A stretch of DNA of 11,108 bases from Acidimicrobiaceae bacterium (GTDB taxonomy: Bacteria > Actinomycetota > Acidimicrobiia > Acidimicrobiales > Ilumatobacteraceae). This document shows, in pieces, positions 6,312 to 11,108 of the stretch. The notes beneath the pieces are model-generated. The model saw only the letters and a list, made by a program, of their open reading frames with translations, was not told where the DNA came from and did no database searches. The stretch lies in NCBI GenBank assembly GCA_003455715.1, contig DMQJ01000533.1, forward strand, positions 2,274 to 13,381, read 5' to 3'. Position 1 is the first letter of the stretch, and every line of letters begins with the position of its first letter. The translations under genes and the position numbers were made by a program.

Positions 6312-6442
6312 GACGAGTCGAGCGGAGTTCTTCGCAAGTCGCAGCGGGAACAGCGCGGCTCGCACGAGACGATCCCCATGCCGTGTTGCCCCCACGACGT
6401 CACCGTAGAGCATCCGCTTACCCACGCCCGACGCGGAAGTGC

Positions 6443-6448
6443 CACACT
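6443..6448 (+). promoter_or_regulatory. Candidate -10 hexamer for the MaoC hydratase
   Basis: CACACT ends 6 nt before ATG 6455, the same hexamer and distance as at the histidine kinase start. No Shine-Dalgarno sequence is present. The 6300-6454 gap otherwise holds no gene I can support and serves both divergent genes. Confidence 0.45.
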
Positions 6449-6454
6449 TGCCGC

Positions 6455-6916
6455 ATGGCACCGCGCATCATCAACGGCTCAGCAGAACTCAAGACCCTCG
6501 TCGGCGAGCACATCGGGTACAGCGAATGGATGGAGATCAGCCAGGAGCGGGTGAACCTGTTCGCCGACGCCACCGGCGACCACCAGTGGATCCACGTCGA
6601 CCCCGAACGCGCCACCAAGGAGAGCCCGTTCGGTGGCCCCATCGCCCACGGCTACCTCACTCTCTCGCTCGGCCCGGTGCTGATGCCCCAGGTGGCCATC
6701 ACCACCGGCTTCAAGATGGGCGTCAACTACGGCTGCAACAAGGTGCGGTTCATGTCGCCCGTGCCCGTGGGCGCCAAGCTGCGCCTCGGCGTGAAGCTGC
6801 TGCAGGTCGACGACATCCCCGGTGGCATCCAGACCACCTACGAGTTCATCTTCGAGTGCGAAGGCGCCGCCAAGCCCAGCTGCGTCGCCGAAGTCATCTA
6901 CCGCAGCTACGAGTGA
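6455..6916 (+). CDS. MaoC-type (R)-enoyl-CoA hydratase (HtdZ/Rv0130-like)
   Basis: A 153-residue single hot-dog-fold hydratase. The hydratase-2 motif FADATGDHQWIHVDPERA (36-53) supplies catalytic Asp42 and His47, and GPIAHGYLTLSL (61-72) completes the active-site region. NYGCNKVRFMSPVPVG (91-106) is the other conserved block. Length and motifs resemble M. tuberculosis HtdZ (Rv0130) from memory; that family hydrates trans-2-enoyl-CoA to (R)-3-hydroxyacyl-CoA and probably works as a dimer. NodN-like proteins are close relatives. It is divergent from an acyl-CoA synthetase and lies upstream of a dehydrogenase gene, consistent with fatty-acyl-CoA processing. The ATG at 6455 matches the family N-terminus; upstream in-frame residues are Arg-rich and non-homologous. 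The hydratase family is secure, the physiological substrate is not known. Confidence 0.9.
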   Translation: MAPRIINGSAELKTLVGEHIGYSEWMEISQERVNLFADATGDHQWIHVDPERATKESPFGGPIAHGYLTLSLGPVLMPQVAITTGFKMGVNYGCNKVRFMSPVPVGAKLRLGVKLLQVDDIPGGIQTTYEFIFECEGAAKPSCVAEVIYRSYE

Positions 6917-6920
6917 CCTC

Positions 6921-6940
6921 GGCGGGGCCCGGCCCTCGCC
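6921..6940 (+). terminator. GC hairpin just after the hydratase gene
   Basis: GGCGGGG (6921-6927) pairs with CCTCGCC (6934-6940), 7 pairs with one G-U and a 6-nt loop, 4 nt after the stop. It lacks a U-tract; a possible terminator for the hydratase transcript. Confidence 0.4.
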
Positions 6941-6960
6941 TCACTTGACGACGCCGGTCT

Positions 6961-7038
6961 GTCCTGAGCGTGACCTTCTAGAAGTTGTCGCGCCCACACG
7001 CGCACGAAGTCCGCTCAGGGCCGCGACAACTTCCGGAA
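6961..7038. repeat. Interleaved inverted repeats between hydratase and dehydrogenase genes
   Basis: Two inverted repeats are interlocked. Repeat A: 6961-6970 (GTCCTGAGCG) pairs with 7012-7021 (CGCTCAGGGC), 10 pairs with one G-U. Repeat B: a 17-nt element TTCTAGAAGTTGTCGCG (6976-6992) faces CGCGACAACTTCCGGAA (7022-7038), identical in 15 of 17 positions, with a perfect 12-bp core. The outer ends of B are themselves palindromes, TTCTAGAA (extended to CTTCTAGAAG, 6975-6984) and TTCCGGAA (7031-7038). The order A-B-A'-B' allows either alternative stems or a pseudoknot in RNA, or paired protein sites on DNA. I do not recognise the element. Confidence 0.7.
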
Positions 7039-7048
7039 ATGGGGCGAG

Positions 7049-7067
7049 GGCACGCTGTGAGCGTGTC
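7049..7067 (+). promoter_or_regulatory. Operator-like palindrome at the dehydrogenase promoter
   Basis: CACGCT-GTG-AGCGTG (7051-7065) is a perfect 6-bp inverted repeat with a 3-nt spacer, extended to 8 bp with one G-T pair. It abuts the candidate -10 at 7068, so a repressor bound here would block the promoter. The regulator is not visible in the window. Confidence 0.5.
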
Positions 7068-7073
7068 TATGGT
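7068..7073 (+). promoter_or_regulatory. Candidate -10 hexamer for the short-chain dehydrogenase
   Basis: TATGGT (TANNNT) ends 8 nt before ATG 7082; no Shine-Dalgarno sequence is present. It fits the leaderless pattern seen at most rightward genes in this window. Confidence 0.5.
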
Positions 7074-7081
7074 GCGTCAGC

Positions 7082-7882
7082 ATGGGGCATGTCGCAATCG
7101 TCACGGGCGCCAATCACGGAATCGGCGCAGCAACTGCGGACCGTTTGGCGGCCGACGGTGTGGCCGTGCTCATCACCTACCTGCGTGGGCGAGTGGCGAG
7201 CGACCCCGAAACCCCGGAGCGGTACCAGCAGAACCGGATGACCGACGGGGCCGAGGTTGCCCGACGGATCGTTGAGGCTGGCGGCCGTGCAGTGGCGACC
7301 GAAGCCGACCTCCTCGACCCTGGCACACCCGCCCACCTCTTCGACCTCGCCGAGCAGCAGCTCGGTCCGGTCGACATCCTCATCAACAACGCCACGGGTT
7401 GGGCCAGCGGCGACTCGTTCGTCGCAGGCACCACCGATCCCGTGGGTCGAGCCACACCCGGTGTCACCGCCGAACTGTTCGACCGCACGTTCGGGGTCGA
7501 CGCCCGCGCCGCTGCGCTGCTGATCGCCGAGTTCAGCGCCAGACTCATCGCCCGCGACGGACAGTGGGGCCGCATTGTCGGCCTCACCAGCGGCAGCCCG
7601 TTGGGCTTCCCCGGCGAGGTCACCTACGGCGCAGCCAAGGCTGCCCTCGAGAACTACACCATGGCAGCAGCGATCGAACTCGGACGGCGTGGCGTCACCG
7701 CCAACATGATTCACCCACCCATCACCGACAGCGGTTGGGTGAACGACGCCGTGCGCCAGTTCGCGGCCACTAGTCACGACCACTTCCACGTAGCCGAGCC
7801 GGCTGAGGTGGCGGAGGTGATCGCGTGGTTGTGCAGCGACGCTGCCCGAATGGTGACCAGCAACATCATCCGCATGCGCTGA
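7082..7882 (+). CDS. Short-chain dehydrogenase/reductase (SDR), NAD(P)-dependent
   Basis: A 266-residue classical-type SDR. The cofactor motif TGANHGIG (8-15) opens the Rossmann fold; Asp76 in EADLLD (74-79) and NNATG (102-106) follow. The catalytic set is Ser170 or Ser172 in TSGSPLG, Tyr182 and Lys186 (Y-G-A-A-K). After strand 2 (VAVLITYLRGR) there is a Pro/Asp/Arg-rich insertion (about 37-55, SDPETPERYQQNRM) found in a subset of SDRs; the Arg residues after strand 2 rather than an Asp hint at NADP(H), with moderate certainty. The last residues SNIIRMR match the usual SDR end. Substrate unknown; it may oxidise a hydroxyacyl-CoA or steroid alcohol given the lipid genes around it, but this is inference. 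It follows the repeat-rich 165-bp gap and has its own promoter-like signals with a palindrome at the -10. Confidence 0.88.
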   Translation: MGHVAIVTGANHGIGAATADRLAADGVAVLITYLRGRVASDPETPERYQQNRMTDGAEVARRIVEAGGRAVATEADLLDPGTPAHLFDLAEQQLGPVDILINNATGWASGDSFVAGTTDPVGRATPGVTAELFDRTFGVDARAAALLIAEFSARLIARDGQWGRIVGLTSGSPLGFPGEVTYGAAKAALENYTMAAAIELGRRGVTANMIHPPITDSGWVNDAVRQFAATSHDHFHVAEPAEVAEVIAWLCSDAARMVTSNIIRMR

Positions 7883-7899
7883 CAGCGGCAAGCACTGAA

Positions 7900-7905
7900 T
7901 AGTCT
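7900..7905 (+). promoter_or_regulatory. Candidate -10 hexamer for the DUF72 gene
   Basis: TAGTCT (TANNNT) ends 6 nt before ATG 7912 in a 29-bp gap after the dehydrogenase. No Shine-Dalgarno sequence is seen, so an independent leaderless transcript is likely. Confidence 0.5.
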
Positions 7906-7911
7906 CGCCTC

Positions 7912-8772
7912 ATGGCGCAGCTGTTCGTGGGGTGCCCGATGTGGGCCAACCGCAGCTGGGTGGGGCGTTTCCTCCCACGTGGCACTGTGCCCGGCACCGA
8001 GCTGGCGCCCTACAGCCATCTGCTCAACGCTGTTGAGGGCAACACCACGTTCTACGCGACACCACCCGCGCTCGCGATTCGCAAGTGGGCGCAGCTCGCG
8101 GCATCCGACTTCCGGATGGTGTTCAAGGCACCTCGAGCGCTCACCCATGACCGGCGGTTACGCGGGGTCGGTGCCGAGCTTGCCGCCTTCTCCGAACTGC
8201 TTGCGCCGCTCGGAGCCCGGCTCGGTGGCATCACCCTCCAACTCCCGGCGTCGTTCGCCCCCTCCGATCTCGGGGCACTCGCCGACACCGCCCGCCAACT
8301 CCCCGCTGGCGTGCGGTGGTCGGTGGAGGTGCGCCACCCGCAGTTCTGCGGTGGCCCAGGCATGGCAGCACTGCACCGACTCCTCGAGCAACACGGCATG
8401 GAGCGCGTTGTGCTCGACACCACCGCCTTGTTCGCCCACCCTCCCTCCACCGACGCTGGACGCGAGGAGTGGAGGACGAAGCCGCGGCTGCCACTCATCG
8501 ACTTTGCGCTCACCGAGAACCCGATCGTGCGATTCATCGGCTGCGACCATCCCGGCCGCACCGACACCGGCCTTGCCGGCTGGGACGACCGCCTTGCCGG
8601 ATGGCTGGAAGATGGACGCTCCCCCACATTCTTCGTGCACACTCCCGACAACACGGGCACCCCCGGGTTGGCCCGAGCGCTCCACGAGCGCGTTCGCGCT
8701 CTCGTCCCGTCGGTCGAGCCTCTCCCGCACCCGCCCCCGATCCTGCCCGCCGAGCAAGGGTCACTGTTCTGA
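7912..8772 (+). CDS. DUF72 (YecE-family) protein
   Basis: A 286-residue protein of the DUF72/YecE family, predicted TIM-barrel, of unknown biochemical function. Family marks: FVGCPMWANRSWVGRFLP near the start, NAVEGNTTFYATP (39-51), FRMVFKAPRALTHDRRL (67-83), the strand SVEVRHPQF (137-145), VVLDTTALF (166-174), and near the end FFVHTPDNTGTPGLARALH (240-258). Conserved polar residues cluster at the C-terminal ends of predicted strands, as in an enzyme. The chain ends EQGSLF after a Pro-rich stretch (LPHPPPILPAE). That tail resembles the QLSLF/QxxLF peptide by which many bacterial proteins bind the DNA polymerase sliding clamp; a clamp role here is inference only. It sits between lipid genes, 29 bp after the dehydrogenase, with its own -10-like box, and may simply be a neighbour. 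Confidence 0.88.
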   Translation: MAQLFVGCPMWANRSWVGRFLPRGTVPGTELAPYSHLLNAVEGNTTFYATPPALAIRKWAQLAASDFRMVFKAPRALTHDRRLRGVGAELAAFSELLAPLGARLGGITLQLPASFAPSDLGALADTARQLPAGVRWSVEVRHPQFCGGPGMAALHRLLEQHGMERVVLDTTALFAHPPSTDAGREEWRTKPRLPLIDFALTENPIVRFIGCDHPGRTDTGLAGWDDRLAGWLEDGRSPTFFVHTPDNTGTPGLARALHERVRALVPSVEPLPHPPPILPAEQGSLF

Positions 8773-8790
8773 CAGTCTCCCTGCCCGATG

Positions 8791-8819
8791 GTGACGGATG
8801 ACACACCCGTCGCTAGGTT
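8791..8819 (+). promoter_or_regulatory. Candidate -35/-10 promoter of the FadD19-like gene
   Basis: GTGACG (8791-8796, 4 of 6 to TTGACA) and TAGGTT (8814-8819) are separated by exactly 17 bp, and the -10 ends 7 nt before ATG 8827. This is the most complete promoter in the window. It argues against the in-frame start at 8788, which would place the promoter inside the gene. Confidence 0.6.
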
Positions 8820-8826
8820 CTCCCGC

Positions 8827-10479
8827 ATGCCGGACCAGTTCTCCGTCGCCGAACTCCACGAAGCCATCGCTGCGACCCGTCCCGACGACATCTGCCTGGT
8901 CTTCCGCGACCACCGGTTCACGTGGGCACAGGTCACCGAGCGCACCCGCCGGCTGGCCAACCACCTGCTCTCACAGGGGCTCGGATGCCACACCGAACGC
9001 AGCGAACTGCAGGGCCACGAGAGCGGCCAAGACCACCTGGCCATCTACCTGCACAACGGCAACGAGTACCTCGAGTGCATGCTCGGCTCGTTCAAGGCCC
9101 GCGTGGCACCGTTCAACGTCAACTACCGCTACGTGGCCGAAGAGCTGCTGTATCTGCTCACCGACTCCAACGCGGCCGCAGTGGTCATCCATAGCCAGTT
9201 CGCGCCCACGCTCGCCGAGGTGCGCGACCAATTACCCAACCTCCGGGTCATCCTCCAGGTGCCCGACGCCAGCGGGCACTCCCTGTTGCCCGGGGCCGTG
9301 TGGTACGAAGACGCGCTGGCCGCGGCGAGCGCCGACAAGCCAGCCGTGCAGTGGAGCCCCGACGACCTCTACATCCTCTACACCGGCGGCACCACCGGCA
9401 TGCCCAAGGGCGTCATGTGGCGCAACGGAGACGCCAACCAGGAGTGCTTCGGCGGCTCGAAGGCCGAGACGCTCGAAGAGATCATCGCTGAGGCCAACAC
9501 TGGCCTGAAGGCGTTGCTCGCTCCCCCGTTCATGCACGGCGCCGGCCACTGGATGAGCTTCCGCACCTGGAACGGCGGTGGCACGGTCTACGTGCAGAGC
9601 GTGCCCGAGCGCCTCGACCCCACCGACATCTGGGGGCTCATCGAACGCGAACACCTCAACTTTCTCCTCATCGTGGGCGATGCGTTCGGACGCCCGCTAC
9701 TCGACGAACTGGAGCGCACCTCCTACGACCTCAGCAGCCTCACCGTGCTGCTCTCAGGTGGGGCACCGCTCAGTGCTCACTTGAAGGACGAGTTCCTGCG
9801 CCACCTCCCCACCCTGATGATCGTCGACGGTCTTGGCTCCTCGGAGGCCGGTGGTCAACTCTCTCAGGTGTCAGCTGGCGGCGGCGCCACCACCGGCACG
9901 TTCCCCATCAGCCCCGGCAACCATGTGCTCTCTGCCGACCTCGACCGTGTGCTCGAGGCCGGCGACCCGGAGATGGGTTGGCTGGCCAAGAGCGGCCGAC
10001 TTGCTCTCGGCTATCTCGGCGACCCAGCCAAGACCGCCCGCACCTACCCGGTGGTGGATGGTGTGCGCTACGCCGTGCCGGGCGACCGTGCCCGCCTGCG
10101 AGCCGACGGCATCATCGAACTGCACGGCCGCGACTCGGTCACCATCAACTCCGGCGGCGAAAAGATCTTCGCCGAGGAAGTGGAGGCCGCGGTGAAGCGC
10201 CATCCCGCCGTCTACGACTGTGTGGTGGCCGGCCGACCAAGCGAACGGTGGGGCAACGAGGTGGTGGCCGTGGTGCGCCTGCGCGACGGGGCCAGCGCCA
10301 CCGACGAAGACTTGCTGCACGAAGCCGAGCAGCACATCGCCCGCTACAAGCTGCCCAAGGCGTTCGTGTACGTCGACGATGTGGTGCGCTCGCCGAGCGG
10401 GAAAGCCGATTACCGGTGGGCGAAGCAGATGGCCACCGGAAGCCTGAGCACGGTTCAGAACGGTCCGGTCACCATGTAG
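8827..10479 (+). CDS. FadD19-like acyl-CoA synthetase (AMP-forming)
   Basis: A 550-residue ANL-superfamily CoA ligase. Motifs: A3 YTGGTTGMPKGVMWR (185-199, Gly in place of the common Ser), A5 GLGSSEAG (335-342), A7 PGDRARLRADGII with Asp420, A8 GRDSVTINSGGEKIFAEEVE (434-453), A10 RSPSGKADYRWAK with catalytic Lys526. The segment GHESGQDHLAIYLHNGNEYLECMLG (63-87) and APFNVNYRYVAEEL are, from memory, typical of mycobacterial FadD19/FadD17, and FadD19 is about the same length. FadD19 activates the C26 carboxyl of cholesterol side-chain acids, so a steroid or branched side-chain substrate is plausible but not proven. Start 8827 gives MPDQFSVAELHEAI, fits the promoter at 8791-8819 and drops 13 poorly supported residues. 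The gene overlaps the convergent PhoX-like gene by 25 bp. The other synthetase in the window is only a distant relative. Confidence 0.9.
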   Translation: MPDQFSVAELHEAIAATRPDDICLVFRDHRFTWAQVTERTRRLANHLLSQGLGCHTERSELQGHESGQDHLAIYLHNGNEYLECMLGSFKARVAPFNVNYRYVAEELLYLLTDSNAAAVVIHSQFAPTLAEVRDQLPNLRVILQVPDASGHSLLPGAVWYEDALAAASADKPAVQWSPDDLYILYTGGTTGMPKGVMWRNGDANQECFGGSKAETLEEIIAEANTGLKALLAPPFMHGAGHWMSFRTWNGGGTVYVQSVPERLDPTDIWGLIEREHLNFLLIVGDAFGRPLLDELERTSYDLSSLTVLLSGGAPLSAHLKDEFLRHLPTLMIVDGLGSSEAGGQLSQVSAGGGATTGTFPISPGNHVLSADLDRVLEAGDPEMGWLAKSGRLALGYLGDPAKTARTYPVVDGVRYAVPGDRARLRADGIIELHGRDSVTINSGGEKIFAEEVEAAVKRHPAVYDCVVAGRPSERWGNEVVAVVRLRDGASATDEDLLHEAEQHIARYKLPKAFVYVDDVVRSPSGKADYRWAKQMATGSLSTVQNGPVTM

Positions 10480-11108
10480 GTCGTGCCGATGCCGTCGTAA
10501 GGCGACCTGCTGGCGGCGCCTCCAATGGTCGTGGGGGTTGGGGCCCGCTGCGAGTTGACGATGAGGCGCATCCCGCTCGGATCGAAGGCGGCACCGGTGA
10601 CCTCCGAGTTGTCGTGGCCGACGAACCGGAGGAACGGATCGGCGTGCCCATCCGGGGTGACCAGTACGACCTCCATGTTGTCGGCGTCCTCGCAGACGAA
10701 CAGGTTGCCGGTCGCCGGGTGCACCGCAAGATTGTCGGGGCCACCAACCGGAGCACCCTGCCAGAAGGTCGTCAGACGCGATGCCATCAGGTCGAGGCGG
10801 GAGACCCGGTTGTCGTACTTGGTCGACACGTACAGGATGTCGCCGTCTCTCGCGATGCCTTCGGCTCCCGGGAAGGCCGTGGCGCCAGGGGCAGACCTGC
10901 GTAGCGGCGGACTGCCGGGCTCCCCGAGTCCTTCCACGGGGACCCAGCTCGTCGTCCCGTCCGCTCCGGACACGGAAAGCGCTTCAAGGTCGCCGGCCGA
11001 CAGGTCGCCCCAGCTGTGGGGCCGGAAGCGATAGAGCAACCCGTCGGGCTCATCCTCCGTCATGTACACGACCCCCCGAGCCGCGTCGGCCGACACCATC
11101 TCGTGGCG
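10455..11108 (-). CDS. PhoX-like (DUF839) protein, C-terminal part
   Basis: The last 217 residues of a protein that enters from the right edge on the minus strand; the reading frame is open to base 11108, so the Met at 11099 is internal. It begins RHEMVSADAARGVVYMTEDE and continues PDGLLYRFRP, a hallmark of the DUF839/PhoX family, whose founders are secreted Ca/Fe-dependent alkaline phosphatases with a beta-propeller fold. Later blocks are GAEGIARDGDILYVSTKYDNRV (visible residues about 81-102), NLAVHPATGNLFVCEDADNMEVV and GHDNSEVTGAAFDPSGMRLIVNSQ, ending in TYMVTGPF. Many actinobacterial relatives are annotated only as DUF839, so phosphatase activity is not certain. Any signal peptide (Tat in PhoX) lies outside the window. 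Its final 25 bp overlap the end of the FadD19-like gene on the other strand, with both stop codons inside the overlap. Confidence 0.85.
   Translation of the reverse strand, partial: RHEMVSADAARGVVYMTEDEPDGLLYRFRPHSWGDLSAGDLEALSVSGADGTTSWVPVEGLGEPGSPPLRRSAPGATAFPGAEGIARDGDILYVSTKYDNRVSRLDLMASRLTTFWQGAPVGGPDNLAVHPATGNLFVCEDADNMEVVLVTPDGHADPFLRFVGHDNSEVTGAAFDPSGMRLIVNSQRAPTPTTIGGAASRSPYDGIGTTYMVTGPF

Noticed and set aside
6300-6461. 54-residue N-terminal extension of the leftward acyl-CoA synthetase
   Set aside because: AGGAG at 6307-6311 and the family-like start MADFLTAYS support ATG 6299; the extension is non-homologous and overlaps the hydratase promoter.
4866-6554. 562-codon rightward open frame antisense to the acyl-CoA synthetase
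   Set aside because: The opposite strand has every ANL motif in order. The antisense product is His/Val/Gly/Arg-rich with no recognisable domain, as expected for a shadow in high-GC DNA.
6976-7038. Integron attC site or LexA box
   Set aside because: The inverted core GTTGTCG does not fit the attC R' core GTTRRRY, and the sequence lacks the GAAC/GTTC half-sites of actinobacterial LexA boxes; no integrase or cassette genes are present.
7067-7891. 274-codon leftward open frame antisense to the SDR gene
   Set aside because: The plus-strand SDR carries the full cofactor and catalytic motifs; the antisense frame is a composition artefact.
8052-9044. 330-codon leftward open frame across the DUF72/FadD junction
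   Set aside because: It spans two well-supported plus-strand genes and is Ser/Arg/Trp-rich without motifs.

Overview
The window looks like chromosome of a high-GC actinobacterium. The best guess is class Acidimicrobiia (Ilumatobacter / Microthrix-like). This is inferred from GC-rich third codon positions, a MtrB-like histidine kinase followed by a GerMN lipoprotein with Thr-rich linkers, mycobacterial-style lipid genes (FadD19-like ligase, HtdZ-like hydratase), and many start codons that carry a -10 hexamer directly upstream in place of a Shine-Dalgarno sequence. I see no rRNA, tRNA, CRISPR array, transposase, integrase or phage gene. Coding density is high and no gap exceeds 240 bases.

Left part (1-2921), signalling. 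A response regulator receiver domain reads leftward off the edge; the first 34 bases are a perfect palindrome and are probably an assembly fold-back. A 238-bp divergent control region with inverted repeats separates it from a rightward STAS-domain protein with an Asp where the regulatory Ser normally lies. Then come a membrane histidine kinase and, translationally coupled to it, a short GerMN lipoprotein. The pair resembles mtrB-lpqB, but the lipoprotein lacks LpqB's large C-terminal domain.

Middle part (2945-4736). The ribosome-assembly GTPase gene era is followed by an APH-fold small-molecule kinase of unknown substrate. Each has its own leaderless-type promoter. A strong GC hairpin separates this rightward run from the leftward gene that follows.

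Right part (4740-11108), mostly lipid metabolism. It holds a leftward acyl-CoA synthetase, a divergent MaoC/HtdZ-type (R)-enoyl-CoA hydratase, a short-chain dehydrogenase, a DUF72 (YecE) protein, a FadD19-like acyl-CoA synthetase, and the C-terminal part of a leftward PhoX-like (DUF839) protein whose end overlaps the synthetase gene by 25 bp. The activation, hydration and oxidation enzymes would suit fatty-acid or steroid side-chain breakdown, but each rightward gene appears to have its own promoter, so they are not one simple operon.

Most unusual features: a dense set of interleaved inverted repeats at 6961-7067 between the hydratase and dehydrogenase genes; the run of seven start codons with a -10-like hexamer 6-9 nt upstream; the Asp-substituted STAS protein; and a possible sliding-clamp-binding tail on the DUF72 protein. 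I find no convincing new defence, mobile or biosynthetic system; most of the window is ordinary core and catabolic chromosome.
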